A stretch of DNA of 64,000 nucleotides from Bacillus andreraoultii (GTDB lineage Bacteria > Bacillota > Bacilli > Bacillales > Caldibacillaceae): NCBI RefSeq assembly GCF_001244735.1, contig NZ_LN868937.1:848089-912088 (forward strand), written 5' to 3'. The notes under the pieces are model-generated. The model did not search any database. It was not told the DNA's origin and worked only from the letters and a program-made list of their open reading frames with translations. Below are positions 18,715-29,424 of the stretch, piece after piece (within the stretch, counting starts at the first letter, position 1; every line of letters begins with the position of its first letter). The position numbers and the translations under genes are program-made.

Positions 18715-19200
18715 GTGGGAATACATGTCGTACTATATCAACCCGAAATCCCGGCGAATACAGGTAATATTGCGAGAACTTGTGCTGCAACCGATGCACA
18801 CTTACATTTAATTCGTCCACTCGGTTTCTCAACTGAGGATAAAATGTTAAAAAGAGCAGGCCTAGACTACTGGCCTTTCGTGAAAATTCATTATTATGAT
18901 TCTCTTGATGAGTTTTTTGAGAAAAATCAAGGAGAATTCTATTATATCGAAACTTATGGTGAAAAAGCATACTCAGATTTTGATTATAGCGATCATAATA
19001 AAGATTACTATTTTATGTTTGGCAAGGAAACGACAGGATTACCGAATGACTTACTAGAAAAAAACCAGGACCGTTGTTTGCGTATTCCGATGACGACAAA
19101 TGTTCGTTCACTAAACTTATCGAATACAGCTGCGATTTTAGTTTACGAAGCAATGAGACAACAAAACTTTTATCATCTAAAAATAAGTTATAGCGAATAA
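18715..19200 (+). CDS. trmL: tRNA (cytidine/uridine-34 2'-O)-methyltransferase TrmL
   Basis: The SPOUT methyltransferase of 161 residues modifies the wobble base of tRNA-Leu. Seen are the N-terminal NTGNIARTCAA, the knot residues FMFGKETTGLPNDLL and the SAM loop IPMTTNVRSLNLSNTAAILV. The GTG start follows GAGGTGG. A 24-bp gap from yhbB suggests cotranscription. B. subtilis calls it cspR/trmL. Confidence 0.95.
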   Translation: MGIHVVLYQPEIPANTGNIARTCAATDAHLHLIRPLGFSTEDKMLKRAGLDYWPFVKIHYYDSLDEFFEKNQGEFYYIETYGEKAYSDFDYSDHNKDYYFMFGKETTGLPNDLLEKNQDRCLRIPMTTNVRSLNLSNTAAILVYEAMRQQNFYHLKISYSE

Positions 19201-19204
19201 TTTT

Positions 19205-19235
19205 TCAGGTTCCGTTACGGGGCCTTTCTTTATTT
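19205..19235 (+). terminator. Terminator of the queG-yhbB-trmL unit
   Basis: CAGGTTCCGT and ACGGGGCCTTT form a short G-C rich stem, then a T-rich run follows. Confidence 0.7.
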
Positions 19236-19331
19236 TTTTTGAATTGTTATTAGTCTTTCGTTCAACATCTTGTTTGATTTTTATATAAGATTTTGATTAA
19301 CTATCATTAGCAAGAGAAAGGAAGGATAGGA

Positions 19332-20078
19332 ATGAATGACGTTATTGAAACAATTCTCGCCCATCGTTCGGTACGAAAATTTGAAGATAAAAAATTAACA
19401 AGAGAACAAATTGAAACAATTGTACGCTGTGCACAAGCAGCCTCTACTTCAAGTTTTGTACAAGCATATTCAATCATCGGAGTGACTGACCAAGCGAAAA
19501 AGGAAAAGCTTGCGGCAGTTGCTGGGAATCAACAATATGTTGCTGATAATGGCCATCTATTTGTGTTATGTGCAGATCTCCATCGTCATGATGTCATTCG
19601 TGAAATGGAAAATGCTGATATGGAGGAATCCATTAAGAGTACAGAAAAGTTCATGGTTGCACTTATTGATGCGGCCTTAGCTGCTCAAAATGCTGCTATT
19701 GCTGCAGAATCAATGGGACTCGGAATTTGTTACATAGGGGGATTACGTAATAACTTGGATGAGGTTAGTGAAATTTTACAAACGCCGAAACGAGTGATTC
19801 CACTATTTGGTCTTGTTGTAGGCTATCCAGCAAAAATTAATAATCAAAAGCCACGTTTACCGATTTCGAACATCTATCATGAAAATGTGTATCAACAAGA
19901 TCAAACACAGTTTCAAAATCAATTACAAGAATATAATGAAACGATTCAGCAGTATTATCGAGAACGAACTGGTGGGAAGCGGTCTGATACATGGACAGGC
20001 CAAATTGCTACAAGTTTTGAAAAGAAAAACAGAATGTATATGAATGATTTTATTAAGAAGCATGATCTTAATAAATAG
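19332..20078 (+). CDS. nfrA: Oxygen-insensitive NADPH nitroreductase NfrA
   Basis: The 248-residue FMN-dependent oxidoreductase reduces nitro-compounds, quinones and free flavin. It shows the family N-terminus ILAHRSVRKFEDKKLTREQ, the FMN-contact ASTSSFVQAYS, and GLGICYIGGLRNN. The C-terminal YYRERTGGKRSDTWTGQIA segment is typical of NfsA/NfrA. GGAAGGATAGG precedes the ATG. It is a single gene; stress control is likely in relatives, but no operator is recognised here. Confidence 0.93.
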   Translation: MNDVIETILAHRSVRKFEDKKLTREQIETIVRCAQAASTSSFVQAYSIIGVTDQAKKEKLAAVAGNQQYVADNGHLFVLCADLHRHDVIREMENADMEESIKSTEKFMVALIDAALAAQNAAIAAESMGLGICYIGGLRNNLDEVSEILQTPKRVIPLFGLVVGYPAKINNQKPRLPISNIYHENVYQQDQTQFQNQLQEYNETIQQYYRERTGGKRSDTWTGQIATSFEKKNRMYMNDFIKKHDLNK

Positions 20079-20135
20079 TTTTAACCATTGAACAGAGAGG
20101 TGTAAAATTTTATAGCCACTCTTTTTTTAAGAGAT

Positions 20136-20200
20136 GGGTCAACTTTGACAATGCTGGGGGAAACTTCGACAATACTGAACCAACTTCAGCAGTCCATCCC
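20136..20200. repeat. Degenerate ACTTCG-type short repeats
   Basis: AACTTTGACAAT, AACTTCGACAATACTG and AACTTCAGCAGT recur at about 22-bp spacing downstream of nfrA. They look like a diverged member of the ACTTCGGAAA family at 15.6 and 59.5 kb. Confidence 0.45.
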
Positions 20201-20223
20201 AATACTAAAGCATTACTCAACAT

Positions 20224-20258
20224 CAAAAAAGCCTTCATTCAATTAAAGAATGAAGGCT
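20224..20258 (-). terminator. Terminator of the 31-residue membrane protein gene
   Basis: AGCCTTCATTC pairs with GAATGAAGGCT around seven bases. The minus strand continues TTTTTT, so it terminates leftward transcription from the small gene at 20269-20364. Confidence 0.85.
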
Positions 20259-20268
20259 CTCCAACAAT

Positions 20269-20364
20269 TTACTTTTTGTATGTACCTGGTTTGTCTTCGT
20301 ATCCTGATGCAAAAATGGCGGCTAAAAATGCAATGGTCACACAAATGATTAAAAATGTACCCAT
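20269..20364 (-). CDS. Hypothetical small membrane protein (31 residues)
   Basis: A complete short frame starts with ATG at 20362-20364, follows AGGGGGATTGAG, and ends TAA eleven bases before a strong terminator. The product begins MGTFLIICVTIAFLAAIFAS and ends GYEDKPGTYKK: one membrane helix and a short polar tail. The ribosome site, helix pattern and dedicated terminator argue that it is real. I do not recognise the family. It lies convergent to nfrA and divergent from prkA. Confidence 0.72.
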   Translation of the reverse strand: MGTFLIICVTIAFLAAIFASGYEDKPGTYKK

Positions 20365-20592
20365 CTCAATCCCCCTTAACACCTCGAATATTTTCCTTCA
20401 TCTTTTATTATACTGTTACATACATATTTTATCTACAGAATCTTCTATAAACTTTTTCTCCTAATTAATCATCTTTTAGAAAGCATGTTCATATATTTAT
20501 AGGTAAGTAGCCTTTTTTATTGTAGATGGTATTGTGAATGTTTGTAGCGACAGATTTCTTGTGATGATTATTTGAAATAGAGGAGGTACTTT

Positions 20593-22488
20593 ATGGGAAT
20601 CTTAGATAAAGTTGCTAGGTATCGTGAGGAAGAAGAGAAGTTAAAGTGGGAAGGTACCTTTGCTGAGTATTTGGAACTTGTGAAAGAAAAGCCATGGATT
20701 GCTCAATCGGCCCATTCACGGGTGTACAATATGATTAAAGATGCAGGTGTGGAAGAAGTTGATGGTGTAAAAAAATATAACTTTTTCAGTCATCAATTGT
20801 ACGGTTTAGAAACGGCACTAGAACGACTTGTAGAGGAATATTTTCATCCAGCAGCTAAACGGCTCGACGTACGAAAAAGGATTCTATTATTGATGGGGCC
20901 AGTAAGTGGCGGGAAATCGACATTAGTAACAATGTTAAAACGTGGACTTGAGCAATATTCACGGACAGACCGCGGTGCTGTATATGCGATTAAAGGTTGT
21001 CCGATGCATGAGGATCCACTTCATTTAATTCCACCACATTTACGAGAAGAATTTTATGAAGAATATGGAATTCGTGTGGAGGGAAATCTTTCCCCACTAA
21101 ATACGATGCGCCTCGAACAAGAATACGGTGGAAGAATTGAAGATGTCTTAGTTGAACGGATCTTTTTCTCTGAAGATCGCCGTGTAGGTATTGGTACGTT
21201 TAGTCCATCAGATCCGAAATCCCAAGATATCGCTGATTTAACAGGAAGTATCGATTTTTCAACAATTGCTCAATACGGTTCTGAATCAGATCCACGTGCA
21301 TACCGGTTTGATGGGGAGCTAAATAAGGCAAATCGTGGAATGATGGAGTTCCAAGAAATGTTAAAATGTGATGAAAAATTCCTATGGCATCTTCTTTCTT
21401 TAACACAGGAAGGAAATTTTAAAGCTGGACGTTTCGCACTTATTTCAGCTGATGAATTAATTGTCGCCCACACGAATGAAACTGAGTATCGTTCCTTTAT
21501 TTCTAATAAGAAAAATGAAGCTTTACACTCGAGAATTATTGTCATGCCGATTCCTTACAATTTAAAAGTTTCCGAGGAAGAAAAGATTTATGAAAAAATG
21601 ATTCGAGAAAGTGATGTAAGTGATGTTCATATTGCTCCACACACATTAAAAATAGCTGCGATGTTCACTATTTTAACGAGATTAAAAGAACCGAAACGGG
21701 GCGATGTAGATTTAATTAAAAAAATGCGGCTCTATGATGGTCAAAATGTGGAAGGCTTTAGTCAAGTCGATGTGGAAGAGATGAAACGGGAATTTGCAGA
21801 TGAAGGAATGAGCGGTATCGATCCACGTTATGTCATTAATCGAATTTCCTCCACAATTATTCGTAAAGAAGTAAAATCAATTAATGCCCTGGATGTTTTA
21901 CGTTCGTTAAAAGAAGGGCTTGATCAACATCCGTCAATCACAGATGAATTAAGAGACAAATATTTGAACTATATTTCGTTAGCGCGGAAGGAATATGATG
22001 AGTTGGCGAAAAAGGAAGTACAAAAGGCATTCGTTTATTCGTATGAGGAGTCGGCAAAAACATTAATGGATAATTATCTAGATAATGTTGAGGCATACTG
22101 CAATAAGTCAAAACTACGTGACCCATTAACTGGTGAAGAAATTAACCCGGATGAAAAATTAATGCGGTCCATTGAAGAACAAATTGGCATTTCCGAAAAT
22201 GCGAAGAGAGCTTTTAGAGAGGAAATTTTAATTCGTATTTCTGCTTTTGCCCGAAAAGGAAAACGATTTGACTATAACTCTCATGGTCGACTACGTGAAG
22301 CCATTCAAAAGAAATTGTTTGCTGATTTGAAAGATGTTGTAAAAATAACGACGTCTTCAGTTACGCCTGATGAGCAACAATTGAAGAAAATTAATGAAGT
22401 TGTTGCAAGATTGATTGATGAACATGGGTATAATTCTACATCTGCTAATGAGTTATTGCGCTATGTTGGTAGTTTATTAAATCGATAA
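20593..22488 (+). CDS. prkA: Serine protein kinase PrkA
   Basis: The 631-residue AAA+ protein has the Walker A motif GPVSGGKST (about residues 102-110) in the PrkA N-terminal AAA domain and the C-terminal PrkA-type domain. In B. subtilis PrkA works in sporulation, as a kinase or Lon-like ATPase, beside yhbH. AGAGGAGGTACTTT precedes the ATG. Here it has its own terminator, and a transposase separates it from yhbH. Confidence 0.95.
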   Translation: MGILDKVARYREEEEKLKWEGTFAEYLELVKEKPWIAQSAHSRVYNMIKDAGVEEVDGVKKYNFFSHQLYGLETALERLVEEYFHPAAKRLDVRKRILLLMGPVSGGKSTLVTMLKRGLEQYSRTDRGAVYAIKGCPMHEDPLHLIPPHLREEFYEEYGIRVEGNLSPLNTMRLEQEYGGRIEDVLVERIFFSEDRRVGIGTFSPSDPKSQDIADLTGSIDFSTIAQYGSESDPRAYRFDGELNKANRGMMEFQEMLKCDEKFLWHLLSLTQEGNFKAGRFALISADELIVAHTNETEYRSFISNKKNEALHSRIIVMPIPYNLKVSEEEKIYEKMIRESDVSDVHIAPHTLKIAAMFTILTRLKEPKRGDVDLIKKMRLYDGQNVEGFSQVDVEEMKREFADEGMSGIDPRYVINRISSTIIRKEVKSINALDVLRSLKEGLDQHPSITDELRDKYLNYISLARKEYDELAKKEVQKAFVYSYEESAKTLMDNYLDNVEAYCNKSKLRDPLTGEEINPDEKLMRSIEEQIGISENAKRAFREEILIRISAFARKGKRFDYNSHGRLREAIQKKLFADLKDVVKITTSSVTPDEQQLKKINEVVARLIDEHGYNSTSANELLRYVGSLLNR

Positions 22489-22499
22489 TGTCAGAATCA

Positions 22500-22552
22500 A
22501 CCGTCAATATCATTCTAAATACATTTAAGAATGATCAGACGGTCTTTTTTTT
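22500..22552 (+). terminator. Terminator of prkA
   Basis: ACCGTC with ATCATTCT pairs with AGAATGAT and GACGGT, then CTTTTTTTT follows. Confidence 0.85.
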
Positions 22553-22848
22553 AAAAAAAGAATTCCGTTATTTCTGATGTACTCTTTCCCTTTCTCAAAG
22601 CCTGTCCATTAAATTAGGTGTAAATTTTCTTCGCTAGCTTGCATATGATAGAGTAATACAACCATATATATTTGGTTGCTAGTCATCATGTAACTTGTCT
22701 TTTTAAATATCTGAATAAAAATTCACACACAGTATATCTATATGCGAAAGTTTCAAAAACGTGAAAAAAATAGGATGGTAATGTCAAAAGTTCTATGAAA
22801 AACGGATAAGCAAACAAGATTTATTCCGAAATAAGGTGGAGAACCGTC

Positions 22849-23002
22849 GCCATTTGCCCTTGACAAACACGCCGATGGTTTAAGTTAGGTGTAACAAGGG
22901 CGAAGGGAACTAAATTAAGGCATGACAAATACGCCCTTGTTTTCCGAAAATTTTAAACCATCGGCTAGTTCGGTTTGTCAAGGGTTCGCTTCGCCAAATG
23001 GC
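22849..23002. repeat. Four-tier nested palindrome beside the transposase
   Basis: Four stems nest in order: GCCATTTG/CAAATGGC, CCCTTGACAAAC/GTTTGTCAAGGG, GCCGATGGTTTAA/TTAAACCATCGGC and AACAAGGGCG/CGCCCTTGTT. Together they pair 43 bases on each side over 154 bp. A further small hairpin GGTTT/AAACC follows at 23004-23020. The structure lies just downstream of the transposase stop and may be the element's end or a cis regulatory structure. The rest of 22553-22848 shows no gene. Confidence 0.85.
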
Positions 23003-23046
23003 TGGTTTGAATGTTAAACCATTCAAGGGCTCAGCTAAAGCTAAAT

Positions 23047-24393
23047 TTAGGCGGCTTGTATTTCTAGAAGCCATTGTTGAGCGAGTTCAATCATTTTTGT
23101 CCAACGTGCCGGCATGTGTGGCAATTTGGAGAGTTCTGGGATCATAACTGGCACTTTATTCTCCAGTGAAGCATGTGGCCTGAGAAAGTTAAAATATGCT
23201 ACGAATAAAGTCACATAGGATACCGATCCCTTTTCTGAACCAAACCCATGTGTAGCCTTATAATTACCCTTAAAAGTACGATTGAGTCTCTCAATAATTT
23301 GTTTAAGCGGTCGATATTCCGTTGAAACAGGATCCTCATTGGTTAATCCAATGACTTGCTTCACATCAAAGTGGATATCGTGCTGGGCAAAGAAGTGTTG
23401 AGCCAAAAGGTAAATAGGATTCCCATCGACCACAAAAGTAAGATCTTCTGGAATCTCTTTTAGCTTAAGCAATACTTCATCAATGGCTAATACAGCTGCC
23501 TGTGTATCTCGGTTTGGTGAAACAGGATACGACAAAATAATCTTTTTTACGGTATCAAAGAAGAAGAACAAGTAATTCCAACGTCCACTCACACGGATAT
23601 ACGTTTCATCACCGCAAAATTGATTGGAAAGCTCATACGGATAATGGTCGATAAACGGTTTCATTATGAGCGCGACACTGTTTTCGTAGTTTAAAATACT
23701 TTGGTGAGAAATAGAAACTCCGTGAATATCATTCATAATGGCCGCGGTTTTGCGCGCTGATAAGCCGTAGTTTACGTGATAAGTCAAAATAAGTCCCAGT
23801 GTATGCGGAGACACGTACAATTTCGATAAATCTACTTTCGGTAACTCTGGAGACTCTTTCGACAGTGGCTTATAGTCGAACTTAAACAGGCGAAATATAT
23901 AGCGCATTTTGAACGCTTGTGGGTCTTTTTTGAACGGTTTCTTCTCTTCTTTCGAAAGACCTTTTAACTTCTTTTGGTAGTAAGAACATTGATTATTTTT
24001 ACACTTGAAAACATCAAAATCTTTTCGTTCTTTTATCTTTTCAAGTGTTTTTGAACAGTGAGGACATCGTAAAATGGCCTCTTTCAAATAACGATTCTTT
24101 TCGCTAAACAAACACGCACACACTTTACATTGATATTGTCCTTTATCTCCATTATTTGCATAAAGAAAATCAGAAGGAGCACCACACTTTGGACAATTCA
24201 AATGAGAAGGCACACAAACTTTGGCGTTTTTATGTCTACGAACCGGTTTTAATGGTTTCCCGTGTTTTTCTAGAAAATCATTAAGTAGTTCTTGATAATC
24301 AAGCTTTTCAAGTGTTTCAACAATCGGAAGCTCATCCACCTGTAGTTTTCGATAAGGCTTGCTTATCGGTTTTTCTTCGGGTTTATCAAACAT
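23047..24393 (-). CDS. DDE transposase with N-terminal zinc ribbons (IS240/IS6-like catalytic core)
   Basis: The 448-residue protein has two CxxC zinc-ribbon blocks in the N-terminal 160 residues (NCPKCGAPSDF, QCKVCACLF and RCPHCSKTLEK, KCKNNQCSY). A DDE domain follows, with Asp in CGDETYIRVSG, Asp in FVVDGNP and Glu in QIIERLNRTFKG. It catalyses cut-and-paste or replicative movement of its element. GGAAAGAGT precedes the ATG. It looks intact. I could not define perfect terminal repeats, so element borders are unknown. It separates prkA from yhbH, which are neighbours in B. subtilis. Confidence 0.85.
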   Translation of the reverse strand: MFDKPEEKPISKPYRKLQVDELPIVETLEKLDYQELLNDFLEKHGKPLKPVRRHKNAKVCVPSHLNCPKCGAPSDFLYANNGDKGQYQCKVCACLFSEKNRYLKEAILRCPHCSKTLEKIKERKDFDVFKCKNNQCSYYQKKLKGLSKEEKKPFKKDPQAFKMRYIFRLFKFDYKPLSKESPELPKVDLSKLYVSPHTLGLILTYHVNYGLSARKTAAIMNDIHGVSISHQSILNYENSVALIMKPFIDHYPYELSNQFCGDETYIRVSGRWNYLFFFFDTVKKIILSYPVSPNRDTQAAVLAIDEVLLKLKEIPEDLTFVVDGNPIYLLAQHFFAQHDIHFDVKQVIGLTNEDPVSTEYRPLKQIIERLNRTFKGNYKATHGFGSEKGSVSYVTLFVAYFNFLRPHASLENKVPVMIPELSKLPHMPARWTKMIELAQQWLLEIQAA

Positions 24394-24465
24394 ACTCTTT
24401 CCAATTAAAAGAGTCTGTAAAATTTTGATAGTCTCATCTTGGTACTTGATAAATTCAAATAAATA

Positions 24466-24537
24466 GGTTAATAATTGAGGATACAGACTTGTTCACTCCA
24501 ATCTTGTTAGTTGTGTGTGTGGTAACCTCAATTAACC
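24466..24537. repeat. Inverted repeat upstream of the transposase gene
   Basis: GGTTAATAATTGAGG (24466-24480) pairs with CCTCAATTAACC (24526-24537) with a three-base bulge. It may belong to the right border of the transposable element or to its promoter region. Confidence 0.45.
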
Positions 24538-24653
24538 ATAGATTTTAGGGGGTGGCAAGTCTTTTTTTGTTCAATGCCTTATAAATCAATGGTTGTTAAC
24601 CTATTTAATATAAAAACTTTTGACAATACGAATAGGATTGTAGGAGGGAAAAA

Positions 24654-25823
24654 ATGAGTCAAATGGATAAACACCAATTTACAATATCACAAGAGGATTG
24701 GTCCCTCCATCGAAAAGGCCATGAAGATCAACAGCGGCATAAAGAAAAGGTTCAAGAAGCAATAAAAAAAAATCTTCCAGATCTCGTAACAGAAGAAAAT
24801 ATTATTCTCTCCAATGGAAGAGATGTGATAAAAATACCGATTCGTTCCCTTGATGAATATAAAATTCGCTATAACTATGATAAAAATAAACATGTTGGGC
24901 AAGGGGATGGTGAAAGCCAAGTTGGTGATGTTGTGGCCCGAGATGGAGAAGCAGAAAAAGGACCTGGAAAAGGTCAAGGTGCCGGTGATCAACCAGGTGA
25001 AGATTATTATGAAGCAGAAGTATCACTTGCTGAACTAGAGGAAGCATTTTTTAGTGAGTTAGAACTACCAAATTTACAAAGGAAAAATGACCATGAATTA
25101 ATTGTAGAAGACATTGAGTTTGATGATATTCGTAAAACAGGGTTAATGGGGAATATTGACAAAAAGAAAACAATGTTATCTGCATTTAAACGAAACGCGT
25201 TAACTGGTACCCCTTCTTTTCACCCAATCTATCCTGAAGATTTAAAGTTTAAAACATGGAATGAAAAGATTCGTTATGAATCGAAGGCTGTCGTTCTTGC
25301 CATGATGGACACGAGTGGATCGATGGGGATTTGGGAAAAATATATGGCCCGGAGTTTCTTTTTCTGGATGACACGGTTTTTACGAACAAAATATGAGAAG
25401 GTAGAAATTGAATTTATAGCTCATCATACAGAAGCAAAAGTCGTATCCGAAGAAGACTTTTTCTCGAAAGGAGAAAGCGGTGGAACGATTTGCTCTTCAG
25501 CTTATCGCTTAGCACTTGAACTTATTCAAAGCAAGTATCCTCCAAGTCAGTACAATATTTACCCATTTCATTTTTCCGATGGTGATAACTTAACATCTGA
25601 TAATGTCCGGTGTGTCAAATTAGTCAATGAATTAATGGACTTATCGAATATGTTTTGTTACGGTGAGGTGAATCAATATAATCGACACAGCACGTTAATG
25701 ACTGCCTATAAAAATATAAAAGATGAGCGTTTTCGTCATTTTGTGTTAAGACAAAAAGCAGATGTGTTTCATGCGATGAAGAATTTCTTTAATAATGAAG
25801 AAGAAAGAAAGGCATATGCGTAA
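24654..25823 (+). CDS. yhbH: Sporulation protein YhbH (DUF444, VWA-like)
   Basis: The 389-residue protein of the YeaH/YhbH family is encoded with PrkA in many bacteria. A Gly/Glu-rich linker spans about residues 80-130. The C-terminal von Willebrand A-like domain has a MIDAS-type MMDTSGSMG and later [10 protein letters not shown]. The partnership with PrkA kinase in sporulation is known for the family. TAGGAGGGAAAAA precedes the ATG. The gene is complete despite the nearby insertion. Confidence 0.93.
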   Translation: MSQMDKHQFTISQEDWSLHRKGHEDQQRHKEKVQEAIKKNLPDLVTEENIILSNGRDVIKIPIRSLDEYKIRYNYDKNKHVGQGDGESQVGDVVARDGEAEKGPGKGQGAGDQPGEDYYEAEVSLAELEEAFFSELELPNLQRKNDHELIVEDIEFDDIRKTGLMGNIDKKKTMLSAFKRNALTGTPSFHPIYPEDLKFKTWNEKIRYESKAVVLAMMDTSGSMGIWEKYMARSFFFWMTRFLRTKYEKVEIEFIAHHTEAKVVSEEDFFSKGESGGTICSSAYRLALELIQSKYPPSQYNIYPFHFSDGDNLTSDNVRCVKLVNELMDLSNMFCYGEVNQYNRHSTLMTAYKNIKDERFRHFVLRQKADVFHAMKNFFNNEEERKAYA

Positions 25824-25954
25824 CTCGTTTGCAAGTAATTCTCTAAACTGTACGAAAAAACAATGGACTTATAAAATCTTGCTAGAAAAGTGATGTAAGG
25901 GAATAAGGACCAAAAACTTTTTTAGAGCATGGTAAAAGCAAAGTTAATTTATCA

Positions 25955-25988
25955 AAAAAAGCAATTGGTTAGAGCCGATTGCTTTTTG
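25955..25988 (+). terminator. Terminator of yhbH
   Basis: AAAAAGCAATTGG pairs with CCGATTGCTTTTT around TTAGAG (one mismatch next to the loop). Confidence 0.85.
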
Positions 25989-26135
25989 TATGGTAAAGAA
26001 TGACTAGATTTTATACACGTGATGATTGTTAAAATTATTTCGTCTAATATTTCGTGATACGAAAAATCTGTTATAATGAAAGAACAGTTGAAATTTTTAA
26101 ACATAACAATAAGATATAGGGGATAGGGGATTTTT

Positions 26136-27350
26136 ATGGCAAAAATAGCATTAGAAAGGAAAAATTCAACCGAGATTACCGTAGAAAAAATCTGGACAAA
26201 AGATTTTATTCTTATCTGCTTAGCAAACTTTTTTATTTTTTTAGGCTTTCAAATGACACTCCCGACCATTCCATTATTCATAGAAGAATTAGGTGGTAAA
26301 GATCAGTTAATCGGACTCGCTGTTGGCATTTTTACATTTTCAGCGTTATTTATTCGTCCATATGCAGGTCAAGCTTTAGAAACAAAAGGAAGAAAAATGA
26401 TATACTTGTCTGGTTTATTCATCTTTGTTTTCTCTGTTGGATCATTTAGCTTAACGACGAGTATTTTATTTCTTTTTGTTATGCGAATGATTCAAGGAGT
26501 TGGCTGGGGGTTATCAACAACTGCATCGGGGACAATTGCAACAGACATCATCCCGAGTAAACGACGTGGTGAAGGATTAGGATACTATGGTTTAGCAGGA
26601 AATTTGGCCCTTGCATTCGGTCCGTCACTGGGATTAATTTTAGCTGGGCAAATTTCTTTTCAATGGTTATTTATTGTTTGTGGTTTATTAGGTTTAATAG
26701 CTTTTATTTTGTCTTCTTTTATTTCTTATAAAAAAGTTGAAAAGCAAAAAGAAAAAACGTTTACACCAAAATGGGATTTTTACGAAAAATCAGCATTAGA
26801 ACCGTCGCTGTTACTATTTTTCATTACTGTTACTTTTGGAGGGATTGCAACTTTTCTTCCGTTATATACGGTTGAGAAGGGAATTTCCGGAATTCAAATG
26901 TATTTTTTTATTTATGCCATGGCGCTAATGGTAACAAGAACTTTTGCAGGAAAGATATACGATCGTAAAGGGCATCGAGCGGTGTTTCTTCCTGGGACAC
27001 TACTTATATTTATTGCAATGCTACTATTAGCTTGGCTAGGCAGTCAATTTATTTTATTTGTTGCTGCTACTTTATATGGTTTTGGTTTTGGAATGGTTCA
27101 GCCGGCATTACAAGCATGGGCTGTTGAACGTTCACCGAAAAACCGACGGGGGATGGCGAATGCAACATTTTTCTCTTTATTTGATTTAGGTGTAGGGATT
27201 GGTGCCATTGTTTTTGGACAAATTGCTCATAGTCTTAATTATGCAAGTATTTACAAAGCCTCTGCTGTGTCTGTTTTATTATCAATAGTGTATTACATAC
27301 ATATTTTAAAAAAAGAAAAACGGAATTTACAACAGCAAGTCGAGACATAA
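26136..27350 (+). CDS. MFS transporter (drug-efflux type)
   Basis: The 404-residue protein has about twelve membrane helices. MFS signatures are visible in YAGQALETKGRKMIYL (loop 2-3), RMIQGVGWGLSTTASGTIAT (helix 4-5) and YDRKGHRAVFLPG (loop 8-9). It resembles proton-driven multidrug exporters of Bacillus, but the substrate is unknown. It stands alone; GGGGATAGGGGATTTTT precedes the ATG. No regulator gene is adjacent. Confidence 0.85.
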   Translation: MAKIALERKNSTEITVEKIWTKDFILICLANFFIFLGFQMTLPTIPLFIEELGGKDQLIGLAVGIFTFSALFIRPYAGQALETKGRKMIYLSGLFIFVFSVGSFSLTTSILFLFVMRMIQGVGWGLSTTASGTIATDIIPSKRRGEGLGYYGLAGNLALAFGPSLGLILAGQISFQWLFIVCGLLGLIAFILSSFISYKKVEKQKEKTFTPKWDFYEKSALEPSLLLFFITVTFGGIATFLPLYTVEKGISGIQMYFFIYAMALMVTRTFAGKIYDRKGHRAVFLPGTLLIFIAMLLLAWLGSQFILFVAATLYGFGFGMVQPALQAWAVERSPKNRRGMANATFFSLFDLGVGIGAIVFGQIAHSLNYASIYKASAVSVLLSIVYYIHILKKEKRNLQQQVET

Positions 27351-27528
27351 AAGTTTAATAAAAATACGGGTTAATAGGGTGGGAATTATTTCCTCCCTTT
27401 GTTATAATGTATGTGAAGATATTCACTAATAACATCTTCAAATAATTAACACTATTACCACAGTGCTAAAATCAAATATTAATAAATTCCTCTGCTTGGG
27501 GACAATAACGATAAATGAATTTACTTAA

Positions 27529-28497
<969 letters not shown>

Positions 28498-28537
28498 AAC
28501 AAAATTGGTAAATATTATCCTCCAGAATATAAAAAAA

Positions 28538-28588
28538 CTCCTTATAATTAGGTTAGGTAGTCCTTGCCCAAATCCTAATTATAAGGAG
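28538..28588 (-). terminator. Terminator of the frameshifted secreted-protein gene
   Basis: A perfect 15-bp stem (CTCCTTATAATTAGG with CCTAATTATAAGGAG) is followed on the minus strand by TTTTTTT. It can also end ldh, though the plus-strand T-tract is poor. Confidence 0.85.
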
Positions 28589-28604
28589 ATCATCAATCTT
28601 TGTG

Positions 28605-29110
28605 TTAGGATTTAACGTAATAACTAACAATATTATTTGTTGATGCATTCCCTACAGACACACGATAAGATATCGGCCCCAACTTGTTCCAACCGAAAAG
28701 CTTACATTTGGTCCTCCCTTTTTATTAACATAGAAAACGCCACCAGTACTAAATCTGGTTCCCCCTGCATTTTGACCTGTCGGAGTTGTGGTTTTAGTAT
28801 AGTATTCTGTTTTCTTTACAGTTGATTTTTCAGACTCTCCATAAAAAGGTCTTATTGTCCCATCATCAACTAGAGATTTAGCAAATTCTTCAGTTACAAA
28901 TAATCTGTTTTTTGGCTCTTCATATGAGGTATCAGGAAGTGTTTGCGGATCTTCATTATTAATGTATTCGATAACCTCTCCATATTTTTCTTCAGATGAT
29001 ATATGAGATGATGAATTGTTTGTTGAAGCAAAAACATTTGAAAATGATGACATGGTAAGAATCGCAGTGATGATAATAACTGATACTACTTTCGGTTTCT
29101 TTATTAATAT
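28605..29110 (-). pseudogene. Secreted small protein, frameshifted near the C-terminus
   Basis: The minus frame encodes a signal peptide (KKPKVVSVIIITAILTMSS ending NVFA) and a polar secreted part. The frame stops at 28652 after SVGTSWGRYLIVCL. One extra G in the GGGG run at 28677-28680 would instead give SWGPISYRVSVGNAS and continue to a TAA at 28605, just before a strong terminator. No normal start codon precedes the signal peptide in frame either; AAAAGGGG is followed by ATATTAATA. It is either a decayed gene or carries sequencing indels. Product family not recognised. Confidence 0.6.
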
Positions 29111-29365
29111 TGCCCCTTTTCATATTAGTATTATCCAACAGATTGATTGGATATATATTAATAAGTTCGACATAAGTATGAGGTTACCCTTCTCATTGGA
29201 TAATGAATAGCTTGCTGTTGTGCTACGGATGTATGGTAGTGAAAAATATTCTATAAAGGAGATTGTCTTTAGTAACTGGAATATTTCAAGGTTCCTTATA
29301 GAGCAGTCAACAGAATTTTTTCGGATTGTCAAAAAAAATTTAAACTTTTCGAGTAAAATCATTTT

Positions 29366-29408
29366 TAATGTTACATAATTTATTTTATAATTATATTGTG
29401 TAACATTA
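29366..29408. promoter_or_regulatory. Inverted-repeat operator candidate upstream of the recombinase gene
   Basis: TAATGTTACA (29366-29375) and TGTAACATTA (29399-29408) are perfect 10-bp inverted repeats, 23 bp apart. The enclosed AT-rich DNA contains TATAAT, so a dimer binding both arms would bracket the -10 region. It lies 16 bp before the start codon of the recombinase. Confidence 0.55.
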
Positions 29409-29424
29409 GTGGAGGAAAAATTGC

